DNA of 64,000 nt, from assembly GCA_045128275.1 (NCBI GenBank), contig JBGVRH010000049.1, forward strand, positions 1 through 64,000, read 5' to 3'. A program made the translations under genes and the position numbers. This document shows, piece after piece, positions 49,009 through 57,603 of the stretch; the first letter of the stretch is position 1; the number at the start of each line of letters is the position of its first letter. The notes under the pieces are model-generated. The model was not told where the DNA came from and did not search any database. It worked only from the letters and a program-made list of their open reading frames with translations. The DNA comes from CAMEON01 sp045128275. GTDB taxonomy: Bacteria; Bacillota; Clostridia; Oscillospirales; CAG-272.

Positions 49009-49037
49009 AGTATACCATAAAACGCGATGAAATGCAA
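49009..49037 (-). promoter_or_regulatory. Promoter of the GH36 gene
   Basis: Minus-strand TTGCAT (49032-49037), 17 bases, TATACT (49009-49014). Confidence 0.72.
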
Positions 49038-49131
49038 CGGGTTTTGTGGAAAAACACAGGAATAATTCGCGGAGGACTATCGGTTTATCTTCAGTTCATA
49101 ATGTTTCCCGAAAATTGTCACATTTTGGGTA

Positions 49132-49160
49132 TTTACAAAAGGATCAAGTGGTGGTATAAT
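49132..49160 (+). promoter_or_regulatory. Promoter of the YwaF-like gene
   Basis: TTTACA (49132-49137), 17 bases, TATAAT (49155-49160). Confidence 0.78.
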
Positions 49161-49165
49161 GAGAA

Positions 49166-49194
49166 AAACCGCGCCCGAACGCGGTTTATTTTTT
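49166..49194 (+). terminator. Terminator-like hairpin at the very 5' end of the YwaF transcript
   Basis: AAACCGCG (49166-49173) pairs with CGCGGTTT (49180-49187), then ATTTTTT. It starts about where transcription should begin, so it may be a 5' stability hairpin rather than an attenuator. Confidence 0.55.
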
Positions 49195-49213
49195 GCGACA
49201 AGGAGACAAGACT

Positions 49214-49954
49214 ATGCAGTGGGGTTCCTTTGGTATCGTTCACATCTCGACCCTCGTCATCGCCGCCGCCCTCGTCGTGGGGATCTATTTTCTGCTCAAG
49301 CATCTGCCTGAGCGAGTGCGCTACTTCTCCATTCTGGCTCTGTCCTTCTCGGGCATCGTGGCCATTCTCTACAATCTGATCGCCTGGGGCTCTCCCCTGG
49401 AGTATCTGCCCTTCCATATGTGCTCCATTCTGGCCATCATGCTCCCCATCACGGTGCTGACCAAGAGCCGCTACATGGGCAATCTCCTTCTGGTATGGTG
49501 TCTGGGCTCCCTTCTGGCCCTCATCATCAATCACGCCTCGGGGCATTTTATCATTCCCTCGGCGGCTTTCTTCATTTATTATATACCCCACGTCTTTGAG
49601 TTCGGCGTGGTGATCTACCTCTTCAAGTTCGGCTACGTCAAGAAGGACTACAAGTGCATCCCTGTGACCGTGGGGGCTACGGTGGTGATCTATACCATCG
49701 TCCATCTCATCAACGTGGCATTGACCCGCTACGTGGAGGACAACGAGATCGTGGACTACGCGGGGAACCTTCTGACCTTCAACTATATGTTCTCCATGAC
49801 CCCCGACAACCCCGTGTTGGCATTATTCTGGAAGGTGATCCCTCATGCCTACTGGTATATGTACTGCGCCGTGGTGGTGCTGGTGGTGTATCTGGTGATA
49901 CTGTACCTGCCCCAGATCGTTCGGGCCATCAAGGATAAAAAGAACGCCAAATGA
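49214..49954 (+). CDS. YwaF/TIGR02206-type membrane protein
   Basis: A 246-aa protein with about seven membrane spans. The conserved LPFHMCSI (about 76-83) with its His-Cys pair, and YYIPHVFE further on, are typical of bacterial YwaF proteins, related to TMEM164 acyltransferases. A lipid acyl-transfer role is possible by homology but unproven in bacteria. ATG 49214 follows AAGGAG; a TTG at 49193 is in frame but lies in the hairpin's T-run. Confidence 0.8.
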   Translation: MQWGSFGIVHISTLVIAAALVVGIYFLLKHLPERVRYFSILALSFSGIVAILYNLIAWGSPLEYLPFHMCSILAIMLPITVLTKSRYMGNLLLVWCLGSLLALIINHASGHFIIPSAAFFIYYIPHVFEFGVVIYLFKFGYVKKDYKCIPVTVGATVVIYTIVHLINVALTRYVEDNEIVDYAGNLLTFNYMFSMTPDNPVLALFWKVIPHAYWYMYCAVVVLVVYLVILYLPQIVRAIKDKKNAK

Positions 49955-50002
49955 CCGCGCGGAGCACAGAGAGGCTACGGATCAAAAGCAATCTACGGTA
50001 TA

Positions 50003-50038
50003 ACACCGCGGTTTTCCCGCGGTGTTTCGATTTTTTTT
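50003..50038 (+). terminator. Terminator of the YwaF-like gene
   Basis: ACACCGCGG pairs with CCGCGGTGT, followed by TTCGATTTTTTTT. Confidence 0.85.
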
Positions 50039-50079
50039 GAAAAATCCAGCAAATACGGGAACAATCGTGGAATAGGCTA

Positions 50080-50108
50080 TTGCATCCCTGACACTTTTGT
50101 GGTACAAT
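50080..50108 (+). promoter_or_regulatory. Promoter of the M3 peptidase gene
   Basis: TTGCAT (50080-50085), 17 bases, TACAAT (50103-50108). Confidence 0.72.
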
Positions 50109-50156
50109 ATCCTATATACGATACTTTTACAGTATTCACAGCAAAGGAGAACGTCT

Positions 50157-52199
50157 ATGAAAAGAACACTGTCACTCTTATTGGCCTTCGTGATGCTGCT
50201 TGCGGTCGTGTCCGGCGTGGTCGGATGCTCCCATGAGCATAAATTTGTGCTGTCCGAGGCTGATTCCAAGCCTGTGACCTGCACGGAGGACGGCCTTGAG
50301 GTCATGGTCTGCTCCTGCGGCGAGAAGCAGGAGAAGGTGATCCCCCACACAGGCCATGACTTGAAGCTGTCCCTGGAAAGTAAGCCCACCTGTACCGGCA
50401 CCGGCATGGCTGACTACAAATGCACCAAGTGCGGCAAGATGGAATGCACCAACATCGAGGCTCTTGGTCATAACTACGAGGAGACTGCTTCGGAGCCCTC
50501 CCGCGTCAAGCGCTGCCTGAACGAGGGTTGTACCAGCTGCGTATGGGGTGGATCCGGTGACAAGCACAAGGAAGCCCTGACCTTCCACTTCACCAAGGAG
50601 GACGAGGCTGCCATCGACGCCAAGTACGATGAGGTGAAGGGCATGGTCGAGGCGGCGGCCAAGTACGATCCCGCTCTGCACGGCTATGCGGAGACCGGCG
50701 CGCTGGCCGAGGAATACGCTGTTGTTGAACAGGCCCACAACGAGCTGTATGAGCTGATCATGAACGCCCTGTCCCAGGGACGGCTCGCCATGATCGCTTA
50801 CTACTGCGATATGAAGAACACCGAGCTGGAGGAGACTTACTCCTATATGATGGACTATGAGACCGCTGTGGTCGCCAAGTTCTATACCCTCTCCCGCCCC
50901 TTCTACGACTCTTGCTACCGCGATCACTTTTACTTTGGTATGTCCGAGGAGGAGATCAACGCGTTCCTGTTTGACTCCGACGCGATCTCCAATCCCGCAT
51001 ACACCGCTCTCAAGGAAAAGAACAACGCCATTGAGACCGAGTTCCTGGCTCTCTCTCCCTCGGAGCAGAGAGAAAAGCTGCCCGCTATGTACGAGGAGTT
51101 CGCCAAGAACAACAACGAGATGGCAAGGCTGATGGGCTATGACAACTATCTGGAGTATGCCTACGAGAACGTGTATGGCAGAGATTACACCTATCAGGAC
51201 GTGGCAGAGCTGTCCGGCTACATCAAGACTCATATCTCTCCCGTATTCAACGAGCTCTACACCACCTTCCGAAACCTGACCGGCTACACCGACGAGGAGC
51301 TGGCGATCTACAACAGCCAGTGCTCCTCCCCCTTCTTCTCCACCCTGCAGGGGAACACCCTGGTCAACGATTATATCGATCTGATGGCCTTCACCTCCAA
51401 TCCCGATAAGAACATTACCTTCTCCGATGAGTTCAACAAGCTGATGGGTGACGGCAATATGTTCCGCGGCGAATATGAGGGCGCGTTCGTGACCACCGTT
51501 TATGAGGCCAAGATGCCCATCGCTTACTTTGGTAAGGGCTATGACAGCTGCTTTACCGTTGTCCATGAGTTCGGTCACTACATGAATGAAATTTACAGCT
51601 TCGAGTTCTACGCGGACGAGGACTATTCCCAGTCCTACGACCTTTTGGAAATGCACTCGCAGGGCAACGAGCTCCTGTATCTCTGCTACCTGGAAAACAA
51701 CGCGGACTTCCCTCAGGTAGCGAACACGCTGATCAGGACCTACGCGCTGGTCAATATGTTCTACTCCGCCATGACGGGCTTTACCGTGGACAGCTTTGAG
51801 CAGGCTGTTTATCTGGACACCTATACGGGTACCCATGCCGATACCATCATGGCTGACGGCACCATCACCGCGGACGAATACGATCTGCTCTATCAGGGCA
51901 TCTGCACCGACTACGGCGTGCTGGACGCCATGGACGGCTATTGGGAGTACGGCATGACCATTACCTCTCCCTGCTACTACGTTTCCTACAGTGTGTCCGC
52001 CATCTCTGTGCTGCAGCTGTACGAGGTCGCGCAAACCGATGGCTTTGACGTGGCCAAGGAGCAGTACCTCAAGCTCTTCACCTACGTTGACGAGGACCCT
52101 GAGATGGGTATGCAGGATATTCTGAAATACGCCGGTATGCTTTCCTTCAAAGACGAGCAGCTCTACGTGGATCTCTCCGCCTATTTTGCGAGAAAGTAA
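50157..52199 (+). CDS. M3-family oligoendopeptidase lipoprotein
   Basis: A 680-aa zinc metallopeptidase anchored outside the cell. Lipoprotein signal peptide with Cys24 (VVGC). Residues about 27-130 hold two Cys-rich segments with paired CxxC motifs (VCSCGEK, YKCTKCGKM), a zinc-ribbon-like repeat unusual for M3 enzymes. The catalytic HEFGH is His470-Glu471-His474, with the third ligand Glu498 in LLEMHS. Typical PepF/M3 enzymes are about 600 residues and often cytoplasmic, so export and the N-terminal module are notable. It could trim peptides for the Opp importer. Own promoter and terminator. Confidence 0.9.
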   Translation: MKRTLSLLLAFVMLLAVVSGVVGCSHEHKFVLSEADSKPVTCTEDGLEVMVCSCGEKQEKVIPHTGHDLKLSLESKPTCTGTGMADYKCTKCGKMECTNIEALGHNYEETASEPSRVKRCLNEGCTSCVWGGSGDKHKEALTFHFTKEDEAAIDAKYDEVKGMVEAAAKYDPALHGYAETGALAEEYAVVEQAHNELYELIMNALSQGRLAMIAYYCDMKNTELEETYSYMMDYETAVVAKFYTLSRPFYDSCYRDHFYFGMSEEEINAFLFDSDAISNPAYTALKEKNNAIETEFLALSPSEQREKLPAMYEEFAKNNNEMARLMGYDNYLEYAYENVYGRDYTYQDVAELSGYIKTHISPVFNELYTTFRNLTGYTDEELAIYNSQCSSPFFSTLQGNTLVNDYIDLMAFTSNPDKNITFSDEFNKLMGDGNMFRGEYEGAFVTTVYEAKMPIAYFGKGYDSCFTVVHEFGHYMNEIYSFEFYADEDYSQSYDLLEMHSQGNELLYLCYLENNADFPQVANTLIRTYALVNMFYSAMTGFTVDSFEQAVYLDTYTGTHADTIMADGTITADEYDLLYQGICTDYGVLDAMDGYWEYGMTITSPCYYVSYSVSAISVLQLYEVAQTDGFDVAKEQYLKLFTYVDEDPEMGMQDILKYAGMLSFKDEQLYVDLSAYFARK

Positions 52200-52207
52200 A
52201 ATGACCA

Positions 52208-52236
52208 AAGGGCCGCCCCCACGGGGCGGCCCTATT
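52208..52236. terminator. Terminator between convergent genes
   Basis: AGGGCCGCCCC pairs with GGGCGGCCCT; followed by ATTCTC, weak T content. Confidence 0.75.
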
Positions 52237-52253
52237 CTCATTGTGTATGAAAT

Positions 52254-53402
52254 TTACCAGATCTTCTTATAGATCTCAATAACCTCCTCCTTGGAGGGGG
52301 TGCGGGGGTTGGTGGAGGTACAGCCGTCGGCCAGGGCGGCGGTGGCCATATCGTCCAGGGCGGCGAGATACTCGGTTTCGGTGAGCTTGGGGCAGGCCTC
52401 GGAGACCTTGGCGGGGATGCCCATCTCGGCGTTCAGGAAGTGGAGGTAGGAGATCAGGGCACGGATGGTGGTGACCTCGTTCATGTTGCTCACGCCCAGG
52501 ATGCGGGCCAGGTTGCAGTACTTGCGGACGCAGGAGGGGTACTCCTTCTGTGAGCGGCTGATGAGAGCCACGCCGCTGTTGAATTCGATGATGTAGGGAA
52601 GCAGGATGGCGTTGGCGCGGCCGTGGGGGATGTGGAAGCGGGCACCCAGCTGGTGGGCCATGCCGTGGTTGAGACCCAGGGAGGCGGAGTTGAAGGCCAG
52701 ACCGGCCAGGCAGGAAGCGATGTGCATCTTGCGGCGGGCGTGGGTATCGTCACAGCTGCTGTAGGAGCGGATGAGGAACTGACCCGTGATCTCCACGGCC
52801 TTCTCGGCCAAAGCACCCGAGAACTCGTTGTTCTCGGTGGAGACGTAGGCCTCGATGGCGTGGGTCATGACGTCCATACCCGTATCGGCGGTGACGGAGG
52901 CGGGAACCGACTTCACCAGCACCTCGTCCAGGATAGCCTCGTCGGGGAGGAGCTCCTCGTCCACCAGGGGGTACTTTCTCCCCTCGGCGGGATTGGAGAT
53001 GACGGCGAAGCGGGTGACCTCGCTACCCGTGCCCGAGGTGGTGGGGATGGCGATGAGATGGGGGGTATAGTCCTCGTCGAACTGGCGGGCGAACTTCTTG
53101 ATGGCCTTGGCGGTGTCAATGGCCGAGCCGCCGCCTACGCCGATGAGGCAGGGGGGCTTGGTCTTCATGACGGCGGCCACTCCCGCGATGACCTTCTCCA
53201 CGGGGGGATCGGGCACCACGTCGGTGAACAGCTCATAGCGGATATGAGCCTTGTCCAGGCGGGTGGTCAGAAGGGTGATCATGCCGCTGGTGACGACGAA
53301 GGGATCCGAGATGATGAGGGCGGAGTCAAAGCGCAGGGCCGAGAGGCGGTCCAGGGCGTTCTCGCCAAAGAAAATTTCTGTGTTGATGTGGAAGTCTTTC
53401 AT
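52254..53402 (-). CDS. Iron-containing alcohol dehydrogenase (PduQ-like)
   Basis: A 382-aa NAD(P)H-dependent type III alcohol dehydrogenase. GGGSAIDTAK (about 93-102) binds the cofactor; TTSGTGSEVTRFAVI follows. The iron ligands are an Asp and three His in the regions DTGMDVMTHAIEAY and LNHGMAHQLGARFHIPHGRANA. Overall order and length match 1-propanol/ethanol dehydrogenases of the PduQ group. Fermentative reduction of an aldehyde is likely. It follows a WYL-type regulator by 37 bases and may be co-transcribed with it. ATG 53402 has only a weak site (AAGGTCG). Confidence 0.92.
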   Translation of the reverse strand: MKDFHINTEIFFGENALDRLSALRFDSALIISDPFVVTSGMITLLTTRLDKAHIRYELFTDVVPDPPVEKVIAGVAAVMKTKPPCLIGVGGGSAIDTAKAIKKFARQFDEDYTPHLIAIPTTSGTGSEVTRFAVISNPAEGRKYPLVDEELLPDEAILDEVLVKSVPASVTADTGMDVMTHAIEAYVSTENNEFSGALAEKAVEITGQFLIRSYSSCDDTHARRKMHIASCLAGLAFNSASLGLNHGMAHQLGARFHIPHGRANAILLPYIIEFNSGVALISRSQKEYPSCVRKYCNLARILGVSNMNEVTTIRALISYLHFLNAEMGIPAKVSEACPKLTETEYLAALDDMATAALADGCTSTNPRTPSKEEVIEIYKKIW

Positions 53403-53439
53403 TTTTTATACGACCTTTCAAGGAATTTTGCGGTGTGGG

Positions 53440-53997
53440 TCAGGAGTTGTTGTCGATGGCCTTTTGTGCCATGTGGAGCAGCTTATCGCGGAGCCAGGAG
53501 GGCTCGATGATGCGGATGCCCGAGCGGGCGGTGAGAATGGCGCAGAGGAAACGGTCAATGTTGTGGAACTCGCAGAGGAACTGGCCTCGGGCCTCCTCCG
53601 AGATGATGTAGGAGCGCATCTCCAGCACCGTCAGCTTGTCGCTGATGCCCAGCGTGGCGGTATAGGGGATCTGTCCCTGGATGATGACGCTGTCGGCCTC
53701 GGCGGCGTAGTCTCCCGTGTCCTGCCCGAAGGGGTTCATGGGGAGGCGGGCCAGACCGCCGTCGTTTTCGTTCTTTACCGAGATGGGCAGGGTAAAGGCC
53801 TTGACGTAGTGATAGCCCATGACTCTGCCGTCGTACTCGATGGGGGCGCCCAGCTGCTTCTTCATGAAGTCAATGTCTCGCTGAGCCTGTCGGCGGGAGA
53901 TATGGAACCGCTCGGCCAGGCGGGCGGCGTTGGGATAAGTGTTCCGCACCAGCTCCTCATGCAGCCATTGGATGCGGACGTTGGCGGATACGCGCAT
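53440..53997 (-). CDS. DeoR/WYL-type transcriptional regulator (short)
   Basis: A 185-aa protein. Residues about 5-60 form a winged helix (PNAARLAERFHISRRQAQRDIDFMK is its core, with recognition helix SRRQAQRD). A central effector region follows, and the end (SWLRDKLLHMAQKAI) resembles the closing helix of WYL-domain proteins. It is much shorter than the usual 300 residues, so a large part of the WYL region is missing or compacted. It lies between a membrane protein gene and the alcohol dehydrogenase, which it may regulate. ATG 53997 follows AAAGGAG. Confidence 0.75.
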   Translation of the reverse strand: MRVSANVRIQWLHEELVRNTYPNAARLAERFHISRRQAQRDIDFMKKQLGAPIEYDGRVMGYHYVKAFTLPISVKNENDGGLARLPMNPFGQDTGDYAAEADSVIIQGQIPYTATLGISDKLTVLEMRSYIISEEARGQFLCEFHNIDRFLCAILTARSGIRIIEPSWLRDKLLHMAQKAIDNNS

Positions 53998-54009
53998 GGC
54001 GGTTCTCCT

Positions 54010-54870
54010 TTACTCGGCGTTAGGGTTCTCGGGGGTGTCGGCAGGGACGTAGGGGGATTCCTCGGCGTCCTCCCACTCGGATTCCTCCTCGGCGGGGAAC
54101 CAGGTGTACTGGAACAGAGTGTAAAGCCCGTACAGGCCGCCGCACAGAAGCACGATGGCGTAGAAGAGGTGGAGCTTGTTGCTCAGGATCATGGCACCCG
54201 TGCCCAGCAGGACGGGAACCGAGCCGCACAGAGCCAGGTAACTGCCGATGCCCATGAAGGTCACGGCGACTCTGGGGAGGGGCTTGCCCAGGCGGAAGCG
54301 AAGTTCGGAGATCAGAATGAGAGCCAGACCCAGAAAGCCCAACTGAAGACCCACCTTGATGGGGCTGTTCATGGCGGTGAACTGATCGACGTAGGTCTCG
54401 CCTACAGCGGCCACACACCAGAGAACGGGGAGAAAGCCCAAAAGGGACAGCCAGTCGGGATAGCGTCCGGAGCGGTCACCCGAGATAAAGAAGTAGAGAG
54501 AGGAGAGAATGCCCAGGATCATGGGAGCCGTGAGCAGATTGTTCTTGCGATCGGCGTAGCAGAGCAGGAAGACGCCCACCGTAAAGACGGCGAGGGCCGC
54601 GCCCCACAGGAAAGCGGCGGGAAGGCGGAGGCGGGTGTCCAGGGTGGTGGCCAAGGAATGCTTTGAGACCCGAGTGGCCGTGATGATGACCAGGGCGACG
54701 GCCAGGAAGTAGAAAATGGAGGACAGGGTGGCGGGGATCCCGCTTTGGAAATAACCCACCTCGGCGTCAAATTGGGTCAGCATACACACAGACCGCAGGG
54801 CGGTACCGATCAGGGTGACCGCGGCGGTCGAAAGAAAGCAGAGGCGGGGCATGGTACGAAGCTTGTCCAT
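54010..54870 (-). CDS. Hypothetical polytopic membrane protein
   Basis: A 286-aa protein with about eight membrane spans and an acidic Pro/Glu-rich cytoplasmic or outer tail (about 255-286). No known motif seen. ATG 54870 lies behind AAAAGG. It ends 12 bases before the regulator gene on the same strand. A TATAAT lies on the minus strand near 54940, without a clear -35. Function unknown. Confidence 0.7.
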   Translation of the reverse strand: MDKLRTMPRLCFLSTAAVTLIGTALRSVCMLTQFDAEVGYFQSGIPATLSSIFYFLAVALVIITATRVSKHSLATTLDTRLRLPAAFLWGAALAVFTVGVFLLCYADRKNNLLTAPMILGILSSLYFFISGDRSGRYPDWLSLLGFLPVLWCVAAVGETYVDQFTAMNSPIKVGLQLGFLGLALILISELRFRLGKPLPRVAVTFMGIGSYLALCGSVPVLLGTGAMILSNKLHLFYAIVLLCGGLYGLYTLFQYTWFPAEEESEWEDAEESPYVPADTPENPNAE

Positions 54871-55132
54871 GGAATGACCTACCTTTTCGGTTTAGTAGAG
54901 GGGGCGAACAAGGGAGTTCGCATATTCTCTATTATTATACAACACAGTTGTGAACAAAATGTAACGAAAGAGGACTTTTTGCGCAGTTTTCTTCATTTTA
55001 TTTATATATATAAGGCGTGACCGAAGCATCTTTTGGGAGGGCATTACGGATATTGTGCAATTCTCACAAAAATGAGCCGCAAAAATCTCTGAATTTTATA
55101 ATCACCGTAAGCAGAAAATTTTTCGAAAACTA

Positions 55133-55161
55133 TTGCATTTTCAAGGAAAATCGTGTATAAT
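55133..55161 (+). promoter_or_regulatory. Promoter of the S10 ribosomal operon
   Basis: TTGCAT (55133-55138), 17 bases, TATAAT (55156-55161). Upstream, 54871-55132 is AT-rich with no gene. Confidence 0.78.
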
Positions 55162-55167
55162 AGTGAG

Positions 55168-55451
55168 GCATGATGTGCGTAGATGTGAGAGGTTGCTCTG
55201 GGGTGTATCCGATCCCCTGGAGGTAATTTTCGCGGAGCATGTCCGATTATCGGGCGAAAACATTGATCAATGTCGCCCGCGCTCCTTGAGGGCTCTGTGA
55301 GAAACCCGGCGGATTCCGCCGTTTTTCTCGGGAGAAACAAGGAACACGCGGAACGGTGTTGAATCGGATCGCGCCCCAATTTCCCAACTCGCGCGGCTTG
55401 GTTCCTACCATATATAAAGTGCGCGCGAAATTTGAAAAGGAGGCAAAAACA
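55168..55451 (+). promoter_or_regulatory. Long structured S10-operon leader
   Basis: About 285 untranslated bases before rpsJ. GGTTGCTC..GGAGGTAA and TGTCCGATTATCGGG-type helices are visible, and GAGAAA-GGCGG-CCGCC-TTTTTCTC at 55299-55328 looks like an intrinsic terminator. S10 operons of several bacteria are controlled through their leader by a ribosomal protein (L4 in E. coli); a similar attenuation here is inferred from the structure, not shown. Confidence 0.55.
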
Positions 55452-55763
55452 ATGGCAATCAAGGAAAAGATCAGAGTTCGTCTCAAGAGCTACGATCACA
55501 CCCTTATCGACACCGCCGCCGAGAAGATCGTGGCTGTCGCTAAGGCAAACGGTTCCGAGGTTTCGGGTCCCATCCCGCTGCCCACCGACCGTGAGATCGT
55601 CACCATCCTGCGTTCTGTCCACGTCAACAAGGACAGCCGCGAGCAGTTCGAGACCAGAACCCACAAGCGTCTGATCGACATCATGAAGCCTTCCCAGAAG
55701 ACTGTGGATGCGCTCATGAGCATCGAGCTCCCCGCCGGTGTTGAGATCGAGGTTAAGCTGTAA
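55452..55763 (+). CDS. rpsJ: Ribosomal protein S10 (NusE)
   Basis: A 103-aa 30S subunit protein, also the transcription factor NusE. Typical start MAIKEKIRVRLKSYDH and the loop GPIPLPTDREIVTILRSVH-type segment with the signature REQFETRTHKRLIDI. ATG 55452 follows AAAGGAGG. It opens the operon and is separated from rplC by an unusually long 244-base spacer. Confidence 0.98.
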   Translation: MAIKEKIRVRLKSYDHTLIDTAAEKIVAVAKANGSEVSGPIPLPTDREIVTILRSVHVNKDSREQFETRTHKRLIDIMKPSQKTVDALMSIELPAGVEIEVKL

Positions 55764-56007
55764 TCGGAGTAACAGCGAGGCTGAGACAAGCACATACCCC
55801 ACAAACGGCGGTTTAGCCACTGCCGTGCGGCTCCCGCGAGGGCCGCGGCCGCAACCCCATGCGGCAGACAAAGACAACAGCCGACATCGCGCGAAGGAAT
55901 TCCGCGGCGCGGTGGATCGGTAACTTTGTAAGTCACGTTGACAAGCGGATGTCGGATCTCGACTGTATACCGCCTGCCAACCAATAATTTACAGGAGGAA
56001 AAACACA
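55764..56007 (+). other. Structured 244-base spacer between rpsJ and rplC
   Basis: No open frame with a start. CCGACATC (about 55881) pairs with GATGTCGG (about 55947) around smaller stems such as GCGGCTCC / GGGCCGC. Most S10 operons have only tens of bases here. It ends with the rplC ribosome site ACAGGAGG. Confidence 0.55.
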
Positions 56008-56637
56008 ATGAACAAGGGACTTATCGGTAAGAAAATCGGTATGACTCAGATCTTTGACGAGAAGGGCAACGTAATCCCCGTTACCGTCATTGAGTGCGGT
56101 CCCTGCGTGGTTGCGCAGAAGAAGACCGTAGAGAACGATGGTTATGACGCCATTCAGCTGGGTTTCATGGATGCTAAGGCTAAGCACATGACCAAGGCTG
56201 AGCAAGGTCATTTCGGCAAGAACGGACTCCAGATCAAGAAGCATCTGAAGGAGTTCCGCTACGACGATTGCTCCAAGTACAATGTCGGTGACGTCATCAC
56301 CGTCGATACCTTCGCCGCAGGCGAGAAGGTCGACATCACCGGTATGACCAAGGGACACGGTTACTCGGGCGTTGTTGTTCGCTGGAACCATCACAAGCTT
56401 CGCATGACCCACGGCGTTGGCCCTGTGCATCGCCAGCCCGGTTCTATGGGTTCCATTGACCCCGCTCGCATCTTCAAGAATCACAAGATGCCCGGTCAGT
56501 ACGGTAACGAGCAGGTCACCGTTCAGAACCTGAAGGTCGTCAAGATCGACAGCGAGAACAACCTCATCGCCGTCAAGGGTGCCGTCCCCGGCGCCAAGAA
56601 CGGCATCGTGTTCGTTCGCAACTCTGTCAAAGCATAA
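56008..56637 (+). CDS. rplC: Ribosomal protein L3
   Basis: A 209-aa 50S protein near the peptidyl-transferase centre. KGLIGKKIGMTQIF start, and the central loop HGVGPVHRQPGSMGSIDPARIFK with the Gln that is methylated in some bacteria. Length normal. Followed by rplD after 19 bases. Confidence 0.98.
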   Translation: MNKGLIGKKIGMTQIFDEKGNVIPVTVIECGPCVVAQKKTVENDGYDAIQLGFMDAKAKHMTKAEQGHFGKNGLQIKKHLKEFRYDDCSKYNVGDVITVDTFAAGEKVDITGMTKGHGYSGVVVRWNHHKLRMTHGVGPVHRQPGSMGSIDPARIFKNHKMPGQYGNEQVTVQNLKVVKIDSENNLIAVKGAVPGAKNGIVFVRNSVKA

Positions 56638-56656
56638 GCGGAAGGAGGAATAAACC

Positions 56657-57280
56657 ATGCCTAATGTAAAAGTTTTTAACATGGCCGGTCAGGAAGTCGG
56701 CACCATGGTGCTCGCGGACAGCGTGTTCGGCGCTGAGATCAACGCAGCAGTTCTTCACGCCGCTGTCAGAGCATATCTGCTCAACCAGAGACAGGGCACT
56801 CAGTCCACTCTGACCCGCACCGAGGTTTCCGGTGGCGGCAGAAAGCCCTGGAGACAGAAGGGCACCGGTCGCGCCCGTCAGGGTTCTACCCGCGCTCCTC
56901 AGTGGACTCACGGTGGTATCGCTCTCGGCCCCAAGCCCCGCAGCTACCACGCCGATATGAACAAGAAGACCAAGCGCGTCGCTCTGTTCTCCGCTCTCTC
57001 TGCCAAGGTGGCTGAGGGTAAGCTCATCATCGTCGACGACATCGCCTGCACCGAGTATAAGACCAAGACCATGGTCAACATGCTGAAGGCCCTGAACGTT
57101 GACAACCGCGCCCTGGTCGTCCTGGACGCTGTCAACCCCTACACCATCAAGAGCTGCGCCAACATCGAGCGCGTTGAGACCACTCTGGCCACCACCATCA
57201 ACGTGTACGAGATCATGAAGGCAGACAAGATGGTCATTACCGCCGCAGCCGTTAAGAAGCTCGAGGAGGTATACGCATAA
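56657..57280 (+). CDS. rplD: Ribosomal protein L4
   Basis: A 207-aa 50S protein lining the exit tunnel. The tunnel loop KPWRQKGTGRARQGSTRAP (about 60-78) is intact. The stop overlaps the rplW start (TAATG), so L4 and L23 are coupled. Confidence 0.98.
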   Translation: MPNVKVFNMAGQEVGTMVLADSVFGAEINAAVLHAAVRAYLLNQRQGTQSTLTRTEVSGGGRKPWRQKGTGRARQGSTRAPQWTHGGIALGPKPRSYHADMNKKTKRVALFSALSAKVAEGKLIIVDDIACTEYKTKTMVNMLKALNVDNRALVVLDAVNPYTIKSCANIERVETTLATTINVYEIMKADKMVITAAAVKKLEEVYA

Positions 57281-57585
57281 TGAAAATGATCGAAGATATC
57301 ATCATCAAGCCCGTCATCACCGAGGCTTCCATGGACATGCTGGCTGACGAGAACCACAAGAAGTACGTCTTCAAGGTTCAGTCCAAGGCCACCAAGCCCG
57401 AGATCGCAACCGCCGTCGAGACCATGTTCCCCGGCACCAAGGTCGCATCCGTTAACGTCATCAACATGAAGAGAAAGCCCAAGCGCATGGGCGTTCACTT
57501 TGGCTACACCTCCGCTTGGAAGAAGGCTATCGTGACTCTGACTGCTGATTCCAAGACCATCGAGTTCTTCGAAGGTCTCAACTAA
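57280..57585 (+). CDS. rplW: Ribosomal protein L23
   Basis: A 101-aa 50S protein at the tunnel exit, docking site for trigger factor and SRP. Shows KPVITEASMDMLADENHKKYVFKV and the VNVINMKRKPKRMG loop. Coupled to rplD by TAATG overlap. Confidence 0.98.
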   Translation: MKMIEDIIIKPVITEASMDMLADENHKKYVFKVQSKATKPEIATAVETMFPGTKVASVNVINMKRKPKRMGVHFGYTSAWKKAIVTLTADSKTIEFFEGLN

Positions 57586-57603
57586 TGAAGGAGGTTGAAG
57601 TAC

